Part shown: positions 9,255-18,088 of the stretch, in pieces
Layout of the letters: every line of letters begins with the position of its first letter
How positions within the stretch are numbered: the stretch's first letter is position 1
The notes under the pieces: model-generated
Database searches by the model: none
Seen by the model: only the letters and a program-made list of their open reading frames with translations
Told to the model about the DNA's origin: nothing
NCBI GenBank assembly: GCA_004124475.1
Contig: SCKK01000012.1
Span: 1 to 64,000, forward strand
Direction: 5' to 3'
DNA length: 64,000 bases
DNA from: Fidelibacterota bacterium
GTDB lineage: Bacteria; Fidelibacterota; Marinisomatia; Marinisomatales; SCKK01
Position numbers and translations under genes: made by a program

Positions 9255-9346
9255 TTCCTTGACAAATCATGTTACCTTCCCTATTTTGCTCCGAAATTTT
9301 TAACACCAGATCAGGAGGTTAGAGTGAAAAACGCGGTGTGGGAAAA
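8926..9346 (+). repeat. Left copy of a diverged direct repeat
   Basis: Covers the 3' third of the peptidase gene, the promoter, the ribosome-binding site and the first codons of the cNMP-binding gene. It matches 12917-13491, with identical blocks interleaved with blocks of mostly silent differences. It lacks about 155 bp present in the right copy (13228-13382). Confidence 0.93.
9259..9287 (+). promoter_or_regulatory. Duplicated promoter, now upstream of the CsgG remnant
   Basis: TTGACA, a 17-bp spacer and TATTTT, the same arrangement as at 13404-13432, where it serves the intact cNMP-binding gene. Here it reads into a broken gene. Confidence 0.5.
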
Positions 9347-9819
9347 GGAAACTTGGGTCTATTGCTTCAGATATTTTATACAATAAACTTGTACAATTAG
9401 GGATGTTTAACGTGATCGAAAGAAAACAATTGAAACTTTCTATAGACGAACTAGCCTTAGGACAATCAGGATTGATCGAGGACTCTGAATTAATTGAAGT
9501 AGGGAAATACATGGGAACTGAAATAATTATTACAGGCTTGATACCTCAATTTGGGAGTAGAATTGAAGTTAACGATTTAGTCTAGTACCAGAGTAAAAGT
9601 CAAATTGCAGAAGCAGTTGTGGGTGTAAGATTATTTGATGTCAAAACTACAATAATTATCGGAGCCTTCACTGGTAATGGTTTGGGAAACAAAACTACCA
9701 AATCCTTTATGGGGTTTGGAGAAAGAGCGGGATACGACAAAACTTTGGAAGGGGAAGCATTAAGAGCAGCTATCATTGATGTTGTTAATCAAATAGCAAG
9801 TGATGGTAGTAATTATTAG
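9345..9819 (+). pseudogene. CsgG-family remnant (curli secretion/assembly-like lipoprotein)
   Basis: The frame reads SDILYNKLVQLGMFNVIERKQL, then EVGKYMGTEIIITG, then VGVRLFDVKTT, a pattern typical of CsgG-family proteins. The 5' end (signal peptide and first strand) is missing, because the frame starts abruptly at the end of the left direct repeat. An in-frame TAG lies at 9583-9585, and the frame continues to TAG at 9817-9819. It is therefore broken twice and presumably inactive. CsgG homologues form outer-membrane export pores or act as envelope lipoproteins. Confidence 0.75.
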
Positions 9820-9905
9820 AAGGTTTAAAAACCAAATATTACTCAAGGGCGCTTTTAAAGACAAATGTGTGGGGTTTTAATTACAAATAACTCCCACACA
9901 AGAAA

Positions 9906-10625
9906 ATGAAGAGCGTGGCAATTAGATTTTCCTTTACTGCCTACGCAATAGGGCTTCTGATATTCATGGGATGTGCCCCCCCTTCAACTTATCAGTCCCC
10001 CAGAGTGCTTGAACCAAGAGAAAAAGTTCTAGGGGTTGGATTTTCGCTCCTAAGATTCAATGAAGAGGATGGAGAAGAAGTAGCAATCGTTCCATCAGAC
10101 CTCTCTGTCTACGCCCGCTTTGGTGTTTATAATAAAATGGATATTGGTTTTAAGATATTCGGTTTTCCTAATCCCGACTATTTTGACTTGGCAAGCCCTA
10201 CATGGGAGGATGCTTTGCTTGGCTACAGCCTCTTTTTTGACATAAAATATAATTTTATGAAACGACCCCTATTGGTATCTGGTAACGTAGGATTTTTTAG
10301 GGCAGGGGCTTGGCCATTCGAAAGTAAACTTGATATTCGTGGCATTCATCCTACATTACTCTTTGGTAGTGAGCGCGTTTATGGGGGTATTGGGTGGAAT
10401 TATCTTATTTTTCGAGAAGAGCATGGAATCATCCGTCAGTCAAGTAAAGAACCATCTATAAGAGTTTTGGTTGGGACTTCTTTGACAAAATGGAAATTTC
10501 AAATCAATCCGGAGTTGAATTTCTATTTTCGACTTCCGGCACATAATTCAGAAACTATCCTATATTCTTATCCCTTCTTTGTTGCCGGGTTTGGTTTACA
10601 ATACCTTTTCGGAAGTAAGAAATAG
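9906..10625 (+). CDS. Hypothetical lipoprotein with beta-rich outer-membrane-like body
   Basis: The 239-residue protein has a lipoprotein signal ending FMGC (C23). The rest alternates hydrophobic and aromatic residues (SVYARFGVYNKMDIGFK, ISGNVGFFRAG type) and ends GFGLQYLFGSKK, as in small outer-membrane beta-barrels. I do not recognise a family. It sits 2 bp before the beta-helix lipoprotein gene, so the two are probably co-transcribed, and both lie in the insert between the direct repeats. Confidence 0.7.
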   Translation: MKSVAIRFSFTAYAIGLLIFMGCAPPSTYQSPRVLEPREKVLGVGFSLLRFNEEDGEEVAIVPSDLSVYARFGVYNKMDIGFKIFGFPNPDYFDLASPTWEDALLGYSLFFDIKYNFMKRPLLVSGNVGFFRAGAWPFESKLDIRGIHPTLLFGSERVYGGIGWNYLIFREEHGIIRQSSKEPSIRVLVGTSLTKWKFQINPELNFYFRLPAHNSETILYSYPFFVAGFGLQYLFGSKK

Positions 10626-10627
10626 CT

Positions 10628-12817
10628 ATGACTGAAAAACATTCCTGCCGTATCATCGCTTCCCTGAAATGCAGGATGCTCGCTCTGATTACAATTTGTC
10701 TCATCATCTTGGCATGTGAAGACGAGTATGCTAGAGAAAACCTTTGCGACCCAATATCCTATTCTTCAATACAGAAAAAAATCAACAAAGCTCAGGAAGG
10801 AGACACGATACTGGTTGATCCCGGCACCTATGTTGGAAACATAGACTTTAAGGGAAAAGATATTGTTGTTGCCAGTCTATTTCTTACAACCGGCGACACT
10901 TCCTACATCTCCCAAACCATTCTTGATGGGAATCAGAAAGGCAGCGTGGTAAGATTTTGGAATGGGGAAGGTTCAGGAGCACTACTAAGTGGGTTTACCA
11001 TTACAAACGGTTCGGCAGATTACGGAGGCGGCATTTCCTGCATTGGATCCAACCCAAGGTTGGAAAACCTGAAAGTGAGTGGGAATACATCTGAAATTTG
11101 TAGATATATTGATATTGGCGGGATGGGTTTTGGTGGTGGGATTTCCTTAAGAAATTCCAGCCCCAGTTTGGTCAATGTAATGATCAGTAGAAATACCGCT
11201 GATGAGGGTGGTGGGATTTACTGTGTTAATTCAAGCCCGAATCTAAATAATGTTACAGTGAGCGGTAATACCGCTGAATACGACGGTGGTGGGATTTCCT
11301 TAATAAATTCCAGCCCGAGTTTAGTGAATGTGATGTTGAATGGCAATACGGCTCACTTTGGAGGTGGGATTAATTGTAGTAGCTCCAGCCCGAGCCTGGA
11401 GAGCATTACAATAAGCGGGAATGGAGCTGATAATGGGGGTGGGATTTACTTCTCGGGTAATTCCAATCCGAGTTTTGAGAATGTGACAGTAAGAGGAAAT
11501 ACAGCTAATTTGAATGGAGGTGGGATTTACTGTTATGAATCCAACCCGAATTTGATGAATGTAACTGTCAGTGGGAATATGGCTCATCGTGGAGGCGGGA
11601 TTTATTTTTATGACTCCAGCCCAAGTTTTGATAATGATAACCGCTGTAACATTTACTTAAATAACGCTGATTCGGGAAATGACCTATATACCCAAACGTC
11701 GCTCATGATTAATATAGTAGTGGATACGTTCACAGTAATGAATCCCACTGGATATTTCGCTCATCCTGTTAATAATTTTACCTTTGATATCCTTCATGCT
11801 AAACTGGGTCAGGTGGATTCTGACCTATATGTGAGTCCTAGTGGCAATAATGCCAGTAGCGGGCAATCACCCTTGGAGCCACTAAGAACTATATCCTTTG
11901 CTCTTTCGATAATTTTAACTGACAATCTCCATCCCCATACGATTTATCTTGCCACTGGTGTTTACAGTCCCTCCACGACTGGAGAGGAGTTCCCCTTAAA
12001 TATGATAAGTTATGTTTCTTTATCCGGGGATTCGCAAGATGACGTGATTTTAGATGCAGAGAGCCATAGCGGTGTGATGGTATTTGATCAGACTCAGGAA
12101 ATTACTATTGCGAACCTAACCGTCACCGGGGGCTCAACTTACTTCGGCGGTGGGATTTACTGCTCTAACTCCAGTCCGAGTCTGCATAATTTGTCCATCA
12201 GAGGAAATATGGCTGATCAAATGGGCGGTGGAATTTATTGTCGAGATGATTCCAGTCCAAGTTTGGTGAATGTAAAGGTGAGCTGGAATACTGCTGAATA
12301 TCATGGCGGTGGGATTTACTGTCGTAATAATTCCAATCTAACTCTGGAGAATGTCACAGTGAGCGAGAATAGGGCTAATAATGGGAGTGGTATTTTCTGT
12401 GTCAATTCTAATCCAAAGTTGGTAAATGTGGCGGTAAGTAGGAACACAGCTTCTGATTTTGGCGCAGGGATTTTCTGTTTTGAGTCCAACCCAAGTTTGG
12501 TGAATACGATTTTATGGGACAATTTGCCTCAGGAAATTTATTTCGACCAGTATGGGAACCCGAATTCCATTACAATCGATTATTCGGATGTGCGGGGAGG
12601 TTCCGCGGGTATTGTGACAAACGACAACGGTACCATCAAATGGCTCGAAGGCAATATTGATGAGGACCCCCTGTTCGTCAACGCTGAGAACGGAGACTTC
12701 CACCTCCAGGACGTCTCCCCATGCATCGACGCTGGCAATCCCGACCCAGAGTACAATGACCCCGATGGCTCAAGAAATGACATGGGGGCATATGGCGGGC
12801 AGAATGGGGATTGGTAG
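10628..12817 (+). CDS. Lipoprotein with right-handed parallel beta-helix repeats
   Basis: Predicted surface-exposed or periplasmic protein of 729 residues. It has a lipoprotein signal (ILAC, C30) and a DUF1565-like start (SIQKKINKAQEGDTILVDPGTY). Two blocks of beta-helix rungs follow (about 95-330 and 490-640), with recurring GGGI, NSSPSL and NVTVSGNTA motifs like those of polymorphic outer-membrane proteins. A second DLYVSPSGN start occurs at about 395, so the protein looks like a duplicated module. The C-terminus (DPDGSRNDMGAYGG) is common in such proteins. A role in adhesion or polysaccharide binding is possible, but no catalytic residues are evident. Confidence 0.85.
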   Translation: MTEKHSCRIIASLKCRMLALITICLIILACEDEYARENLCDPISYSSIQKKINKAQEGDTILVDPGTYVGNIDFKGKDIVVASLFLTTGDTSYISQTILDGNQKGSVVRFWNGEGSGALLSGFTITNGSADYGGGISCIGSNPRLENLKVSGNTSEICRYIDIGGMGFGGGISLRNSSPSLVNVMISRNTADEGGGIYCVNSSPNLNNVTVSGNTAEYDGGGISLINSSPSLVNVMLNGNTAHFGGGINCSSSSPSLESITISGNGADNGGGIYFSGNSNPSFENVTVRGNTANLNGGGIYCYESNPNLMNVTVSGNMAHRGGGIYFYDSSPSFDNDNRCNIYLNNADSGNDLYTQTSLMINIVVDTFTVMNPTGYFAHPVNNFTFDILHAKLGQVDSDLYVSPSGNNASSGQSPLEPLRTISFALSIILTDNLHPHTIYLATGVYSPSTTGEEFPLNMISYVSLSGDSQDDVILDAESHSGVMVFDQTQEITIANLTVTGGSTYFGGGIYCSNSSPSLHNLSIRGNMADQMGGGIYCRDDSSPSLVNVKVSWNTAEYHGGGIYCRNNSNLTLENVTVSENRANNGSGIFCVNSNPKLVNVAVSRNTASDFGAGIFCFESNPSLVNTILWDNLPQEIYFDQYGNPNSITIDYSDVRGGSAGIVTNDNGTIKWLEGNIDEDPLFVNAENGDFHLQDVSPCIDAGNPDPEYNDPDGSRNDMGAYGGQNGDW

Positions 12818-12849
12818 AATGCCACCACAACCGGAAGGGACAGAATATC

Positions 12850-13236
12850 ATGAGTAACATAGCGGTGAAATCTGTCTGTACCCTGGCTTTCTTGGTTTCA
12901 GTTCTACACAGCGGTATTGGCGATTCCCCAATTATCGGGGCTGGAACCTACGCCAATAATCGAACCTGTGCTGTTTCAGGCACCGGACAAGGAGAATACT
13001 TCATGCGCTCCCTCGTAAGCTACGACATCTCAGTGTTGATGGAATATCGAAATATGTCATTAAATGAGGCGACAGAGGAGGTTGTAATGAAAAAACTGGT
13101 GAAACTGGGAGGTTCAGGCGGTGTCATCGCTATCGACAAAGACGGAAATGTGGCTATGCCATTCAATACGGAGGGTATGTATCGGGGCTATGTTGATAGT
13201 AATGGTAAAGTTATTGTAAAGATATACAGAGAATAA
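12850..13236 (+). pseudogene. C-terminal isoaspartyl peptidase fragment with a new signal-peptide-like N-terminus
   Basis: From about residue 24 the 128-residue frame is the last third of the peptidase at 8175 (GDSPIIGAGTYANN... to VIVKIYRE). It lacks the alpha chain and the catalytic threonine and cannot be an active Ntn hydrolase. Its first 22 codons (MSNIAVKSVCTLAFLVSVLH) resemble a signal peptide and follow GGAAGGGA, so a short secreted protein may still be made. Its own C-terminus (YRE) is followed by a hairpin and is probably the ancestral end of the gene. Confidence 0.8.
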
Positions 13237-13257
13237 TTCTCAGATAAGTAATATTCC

Positions 13258-13292
13258 AAAGATACTATCCAGAACTTTCTGGGGGTATCTTT
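13258..13292 (+). terminator. Hairpin after the peptidase fragment
   Basis: AAAGATAC (13258-13265) pairs with GTATCTTT (13285-13292), and CCAGAA pairs with TTCTGG inside. The T-run is weak (TTTCTATAATT). It is absent from the left repeat copy. Confidence 0.5.
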
Positions 13293-13403
13293 CTATAATT
13301 GAACTAAATTTTATTATTACAGTCTTCTTACTGGGAAACACTATATTCCTTTACTGTAAAATCAAAATATTTTTTCATGCTTCCCTCAATAAAAGCTAAT
13401 TCC

Positions 13404-13432
13404 TTGACAAATTATGCTACCTTCCCTATTTT
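13404..13432 (+). promoter_or_regulatory. Promoter of the cNMP-binding gene
   Basis: TTGACA (13404-13409), a 17-bp spacer and TATTTT (13427-13432). An AGGAGG ribosome-binding site follows directly before the GTG start at 13469. Confidence 0.6.
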
Positions 13433-13468
13433 GCTCCGAAATTTTTAACACCAGATCAGGAGGTTAGA

Positions 13469-13993
13469 GTGAAAAACGCACTGTGGGAAAATATCTTTCG
13501 GGGAAAAAGTAAAGAGGTAAGCCAGGAAGTTCTGACATTAAAGAAAGTCCCCGTGTTTGAGGGTCTTGAACCCAAGGAACTGTCAGAAATTGAAAAACTC
13601 ATTCACCACCGGACGTATAAACCTGACGAAGTTGTCTTTCGACGGAATGCGCCCGGAGAAGGCATGTATATCATTCTCAGAGGAAAGGTGGATATCCTCA
13701 CCGAATCAGGAGAAGGCACATCAAGTGTAGTAGCGTCTCTCACAGAAGGAGATTTTTTTGGTGATCTGTCCCTTTTGGATAAGGAACCCAGATCCGCCAC
13801 TGCCTTAGCCAAGGATCACACTACTCTCCTTGGTTTTTTTCGTCCGGATTTGACGGCTCTCCTTAAAAGAAAACCCCAGCTTGGTGTCAAAATCCTCATG
13901 AACCTCGCTGCTGTTATCGGGGAAAGACTGCGGAAAACCAACGACCTTCTATCACAGATGCAAAGTAAAAATATTAGTGCAACAAACACCTAA
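13469..13993 (+). CDS. Cyclic nucleotide-binding domain protein
   Basis: A 174-residue soluble protein with one CAP-like cNMP-binding domain (about 22-140). The phosphate-binding cassette reads FFGDLSLLDKEPRSATALA; the usual Glu is Asp, and the Arg is kept. No DNA-binding helix-turn-helix follows, so it is a sensor or regulator rather than a Crp-type transcription factor. The GTG start is chosen because AGGAGGTTAGA precedes it. It overlaps the downstream permease by 17 bp, which suggests it regulates or partners that membrane protein. Confidence 0.88.
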   Translation: MKNALWENIFRGKSKEVSQEVLTLKKVPVFEGLEPKELSEIEKLIHHRTYKPDEVVFRRNAPGEGMYIILRGKVDILTESGEGTSSVVASLTEGDFFGDLSLLDKEPRSATALAKDHTTLLGFFRPDLTALLKRKPQLGVKILMNLAAVIGERLRKTNDLLSQMQSKNISATNT

Positions 13994-15113
13994 AGACTCT
14001 GTTCAAAAATTCTACCGCCTGACTCTAATGCTTTTAGGGATAGGCTTTCTCTACCTCATTTGGCAATACATTTCCGATATCATCCTGCTGATAGTTTTTG
14101 CGTTTCTTTTTACCACTATTCTCCTCCCCGCTGTGGACTGGCTGGAAGGGAAATTGAGAAGCAGAGGACTGGCAGTACTGGTTACTGTTGTATCGCTAAT
14201 TGCCGGTGTCGGTATCTTTTTATCCAGCTTTGGGATGCAACTATCTAATGAAGCTATGGACACCTATCATAAATTTGAAAAAGAAGAACTCATCACTGTG
14301 ATTGACAATTTACGTAGCAACTTCACTGCAATACTTCCGGAATTCGCAAAAGAAATTTTAGAAAGCAGCTCAGATGAAACTGCCAGCGCAGATAAGATCA
14401 GCGGCTATGTCAAAACGGTACTTGGTAGCCTTTCTCAACTAACCAGCGCTATCGGATCATTCCTGTTTTTTGCTACCATGATACTCATCTTTACGATTAT
14501 CATTTTATACGAATATCACAATTTCAAACGGTCTCTGGTCAGTTTTATCCCAAACAAATATTTTGAATTGGGACTTCGGTTGATACGAAATATCGAGAAA
14601 CAGGTCAGCAGTTATCTGCACGGACAACTATTGGCTGCCAGCAGTGTCGCCATACTTTCCATATTTGGACTTTGGCTTCTGAATGTATTTATGGATGCCA
14701 ATCTATCCCTAATCATTTTCATAGGTATCATTGCCGGATTAGCCAACTTGATTCCGCTCATCGGTCCTTTTGTCGGGATGGTTCCGGCAGTTTTGGTTGC
14801 AGTGATGAATAATATCGACACTGGCGCTGTTTCCCACTATCTCTTCAATGTAACCCCAATCCCCTCACCCTTTTTCATATTCGATATCATTTTTGTCTTT
14901 CTGATCGTCCAGCAAATCGATAATAATCTGGTGACGCCAAAATTGATTGGACAGAGTGTTGGGATACACCCGATATTAGTGATCATCGCTCTATTAATTG
15001 GTGCAAACCTGATGGGGGCTATCGGTATGCTGATGGCAGTCCCGGCAGCAGGAACGATAAAAGCGGTATCGAAGGAAATTATGTGGGCGGTGAGAAACAC
15101 GCATCTGCTTTAA
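13977..15113 (+). CDS. AI-2E family (PerM/TqsA-like) membrane permease
   Basis: A 378-residue inner-membrane protein with about eight hydrophobic segments and the family's conserved end (DNNLVTPKLIGQSVGIHP, then LLIGANLMGAIGMLMAVPAAG). Members export autoinducer-2 or other small solutes, or act as Na+/H+ antiporters; the substrate cannot be read from sequence. The GTG start at 13977 lies inside the end of the cNMP-binding gene, so translation is coupled. Confidence 0.9.
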   Translation: MQQTPKDSVQKFYRLTLMLLGIGFLYLIWQYISDIILLIVFAFLFTTILLPAVDWLEGKLRSRGLAVLVTVVSLIAGVGIFLSSFGMQLSNEAMDTYHKFEKEELITVIDNLRSNFTAILPEFAKEILESSSDETASADKISGYVKTVLGSLSQLTSAIGSFLFFATMILIFTIIILYEYHNFKRSLVSFIPNKYFELGLRLIRNIEKQVSSYLHGQLLAASSVAILSIFGLWLLNVFMDANLSLIIFIGIIAGLANLIPLIGPFVGMVPAVLVAVMNNIDTGAVSHYLFNVTPIPSPFFIFDIIFVFLIVQQIDNNLVTPKLIGQSVGIHPILVIIALLIGANLMGAIGMLMAVPAAGTIKAVSKEIMWAVRNTHLL

Positions 15114-15128
15114 AAAGTGTTTCCCGTC

Positions 15129-15149
15129 CCATAGGGATCCCTTTGGGAT
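15129..15149. repeat. AGGATCC-family intergenic palindrome
   Basis: CCATAGGGATCCCTTTGGG. A near-identical copy occurs at 49464-49484 and related ones occur elsewhere in the window. Confidence 0.7.
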
Positions 15150-15292
15150 AGGGACTCCTCTGGAAAAAGTATTCTGGTGTTAATGTGTTTTGGTGTTAGA
15201 GTGTTCAAGTTGTTAAACTTCAATAAATCGAATTAATTAATATCCAATTCAATTTAACACGTGAATACGATTAACACTTTTACTCAATAAAC

Positions 15293-17182
15293 TCACTTCT
15301 CTTCTATTCTAAATAAAACGTAATCCTCAAAATAGAAATATGCTTTTTTCCGGTCAGGAGTCTCATATATCCACATCTGGTAATTCAGGTTTTTCTCATC
15401 CACCCGTTCTACGACATCTTGAGGAGAACCCATGATATATTCCACCTCTGCTACAAGCATCCCAAGTCTCACCTTAGGCATATGGCGAAATGCAATTTCA
15501 TCCCTTGCCACTTCCATATATTCTTCCATTTTCTGTTTGAGTCTGAATTCAGATAATAATGCAAGTTGGCGCTCGAGTTCTGAGATGATCCTGTCCATTT
15601 CTTCGTCCTTTTTCCCAAATATCTCTTTTGCATGGAGAAGGGATGATAAAGCCAGCCTTACAGAGGATTCATCACTCGCTTTATTTACATCTTCCAACAT
15701 ACCCACAGCCGCTTCAAGCTCCAGCCGTCTGATATCATGTTTTAAATGAGGCGCCAGAGATAGAGCTTCGGAATATTTTTCTAATGCACCCGAGAAAAAT
15801 CCCCGGGTGGCGAGGTGTTTTCCATTTCTCATAAGTATCCTTGCTTCCAGTCTACTAAGAGCTAATTTCCCATTTTCAGAAACTACCGCAGCCTGTTGGG
15901 CAAACATGAGCGCTCTCTCATCATCACCGCTTTCAAACAGGCTATCAGAAATTTGCATAAATAGTTGGGCGATCTCTTCCATCTTCCAGCGGAGTACTTT
16001 TCCCAAAGAATCGTTGGCTGTCCTGGACGATTGAACATACCTCTCTAAAGCACGATCGAGCTTATCCCTTTTTTCAAACTCTCGTCCCTCTCCATAAAGT
16101 TGAAACGGGATTTTTTCATCACATATCTCCAAAAGCTTTTTGGCTCGTTCTATCCGCCCGTGGCGGGGGTAACCTTCCACAAACTGACCCAAAAGGCGTT
16201 TTGCCGAAATGTAATCTTTTTTGAGAAACCGCTTTTTCCCCTCATCGCCTACAGTGGGTTTGCCTCCATAAAAAGCGCTGAATGTAAAGTAAATCCCAAA
16301 CTGCGGAAGATTGAAACCGGTTATTGGAGTTACATCCGATGGATCTTTTATTTTTTTTACCTTATGGTAAATATGGCGAAGTTCCAATCCAAATGCAAAC
16401 CGGGCTGCAGTTTCCGATTCCCTGATGTATTTGACTCCTACCCCGTAGGTTACACTTGTACCAGTACCGTATGGCAGAGGGTTCAATCCTTCATCACTGT
16501 AAAATCGAATACGATTGAGCCCATAGGAATACCTCAGATGGAGCATCCATTTGGGGAACCATTGAAATATCAACGACGTCGAAATATTTCCTTCCAATAC
16601 CGACGGTGTAAATTTTTTGGTCACACCCCAGGATGAAGGAACCTCGGGGGGTCCTTTCACCAATTCTCCGCTCGGAAGCGTCACATTAGGTATAGGGACG
16701 ATTGAAGAATACCGAAATCCAAATCCGGTCAGAAAATCAAGGTAACTTTTTTTAAAAAACAGGTAAGACAAATTCGTTTGAAATCCTTCAACTTCCATAA
16801 ACTGACCCGTTCGACCACTTAGAGGAATTTTTTCAATTCGGTCAGCAGTATCCTGTTCGTACTTAATCAATTTGGGGGAAAAGCCAAATATATTGAACCC
16901 ATCCATACCGTAATAACCGATTCCATACCTCACTTCTGCCGGCATGGTGATGATGGGTTCCCTGAATTCCAATGGCCGAAATAGCCCTTCAAGGAACGGA
17001 TTCTCACTTCGTCTGTAAGACCCGACGAGATGCTTGATAGAAAGAATCTTTGGCAGAAGTCTTGGTAGATTTTTCCCAGACGCCGTCTTTTCTAAATCCG
17101 TAACCCCTGCCCCGTTTATCGGGTACACAATAATTACAAGTACCCAAAAGACAATGGATGATCTTAAACTTCTACGTACCAT
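15293..17182 (-). CDS. Envelope protein: beta-barrel-like region, TPR-like helices and BamE-like C-terminus
   Basis: The 629-residue protein starts with a signal peptide (about 1-25). Residues about 70-320 are rich in aromatic beta-strands, as in outer-membrane proteins (YGIGYYGMDGFNIFG, LRYSYGLNRIRFYS). Residues about 330-560 are helical repeats resembling TPR. The last 60 residues (VRLGMLVAEVEYIMGSPQDV... FEDYVLFRIEE) resemble a SmpA/OmlA (BamE) fold. The combination suggests a role in outer-membrane assembly or maintenance. I cannot name a family for the whole protein. It is a single gene on the minus strand. Confidence 0.7.
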   Translation of the reverse strand: MVRRSLRSSIVFWVLVIIVYPINGAGVTDLEKTASGKNLPRLLPKILSIKHLVGSYRRSENPFLEGLFRPLEFREPIITMPAEVRYGIGYYGMDGFNIFGFSPKLIKYEQDTADRIEKIPLSGRTGQFMEVEGFQTNLSYLFFKKSYLDFLTGFGFRYSSIVPIPNVTLPSGELVKGPPEVPSSWGVTKKFTPSVLEGNISTSLIFQWFPKWMLHLRYSYGLNRIRFYSDEGLNPLPYGTGTSVTYGVGVKYIRESETAARFAFGLELRHIYHKVKKIKDPSDVTPITGFNLPQFGIYFTFSAFYGGKPTVGDEGKKRFLKKDYISAKRLLGQFVEGYPRHGRIERAKKLLEICDEKIPFQLYGEGREFEKRDKLDRALERYVQSSRTANDSLGKVLRWKMEEIAQLFMQISDSLFESGDDERALMFAQQAAVVSENGKLALSRLEARILMRNGKHLATRGFFSGALEKYSEALSLAPHLKHDIRRLELEAAVGMLEDVNKASDESSVRLALSSLLHAKEIFGKKDEEMDRIISELERQLALLSEFRLKQKMEEYMEVARDEIAFRHMPKVRLGMLVAEVEYIMGSPQDVVERVDEKNLNYQMWIYETPDRKKAYFYFEDYVLFRIEEK

Positions 17183-17232
17183 ATGTAACTCAAAATAGAC
17201 GCATCAATTTAATATTCCAAGTTACAAGTTTC

Positions 17233-17248
17233 TCCCGAAACTTCGGGA
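17233..17248. repeat. CCCGA/TCGGG palindrome
   Basis: TCCCGAAACTTCGGGA, followed by a low-complexity stretch of ACTTGTGACTTGT-like words (17260-17305). Member of the dispersed palindrome family described in the findings. Confidence 0.75.
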
Positions 17249-17401
17249 TGATACTTTAAACTTGTGACTTGTTACTTGGTACTTGATACTTGTGACTTGT
17301 CACTAAGACCTTACATCATATTTTGCTCCATTTTAAAGAAATTATCCTGGTGGAACAAATGAAGCATTGTATCTTTTTAAGGTATTAAATTCATACTATT
17401 C

Positions 17402-18088
17402 ATGGAAATTAAAAAACACTTATTTGCCTGGATCACAATATGCAGTCTAATCACTCTACCTGTTTTTAATTTTGGATATTGTCAATCCAAGGATGAGGGG
17501 CTGACTATCTGCCGTATAAAATATTCCGGCGGTGGCGATTGGTATAGCGATCCAAGCTCACTCCCAAACCTGCTAAAATTTATTTCCGAGAACACCCATG
17601 TGAAAGTTACAAATACAGAAGCTCGAGTCTCCCTGAGTGATGAAGATTTGTTCAGTTATCCCTATCTTTATTTAACAGGGCATGGAAATATTCGGTTTTC
17701 GGAACGTGAAGTTATTCGCCTGAGAACTTACCTTTTGGGAGGTGGTTTTCTCCACGCCGATGATAATTATGGCATGGATGAATCTTTCCGCCGGGAGATG
17801 AAACGGGTGTTCCCAAATAAGGATTGGGTGGAGCTTCCTTTTGATCATCCTCTCTATAACGTATTCTACAAATTTCCCGACGGATTGCCTAAGATACACG
17901 AGCACGATGAAAAACCACCTCAAGGGTTGGGACTATTTGAAGACGACCGATTAATTTTATTCTACACCTATGAAACAGACCTTGGCGATGGTTGGGAAGA
18001 CACCGAAGTCCATAATGATCCCATAGAAAAACATATAGCAGCTCTCAAAATGGGGACAAACATTTTTCTCTATGCATTCGTCCAGTAA
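17402..18088 (+). CDS. DUF4159 domain-containing exported protein
   Basis: A 228-residue protein with a signal peptide (about 1-27) and a DUF4159 domain covering the rest: RIKYSGGGDWYSDPSSLPNL, then YLYLTGHGNIRFS, then LLGGGFLHADDNYG. The fold is thought to resemble class I glutamine amidotransferases, but its activity is not established. It overlaps the following DUF4175 gene by 17 bp. In FCB bacteria these two families often occur together near MoxR/vWA genes, which are not seen here. Confidence 0.88.
   Translation: MEIKKHLFAWITICSLITLPVFNFGYCQSKDEGLTICRIKYSGGGDWYSDPSSLPNLLKFISENTHVKVTNTEARVSLSDEDLFSYPYLYLTGHGNIRFSEREVIRLRTYLLGGGFLHADDNYGMDESFRREMKRVFPNKDWVELPFDHPLYNVFYKFPDGLPKIHEHDEKPPQGLGLFEDDRLILFYTYETDLGDGWEDTEVHNDPIEKHIAALKMGTNIFLYAFVQ

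Larger units (their letters stand above)
12917..13491 (+). repeat. Right copy of the diverged direct repeat
   Basis: Matches 8926-9346. It differs by about 155 extra bases (13228-13382) that hold the peptidase stop and a terminator-like hairpin. The two copies bracket 3.57 kb of unrelated genes. Confidence 0.93.
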
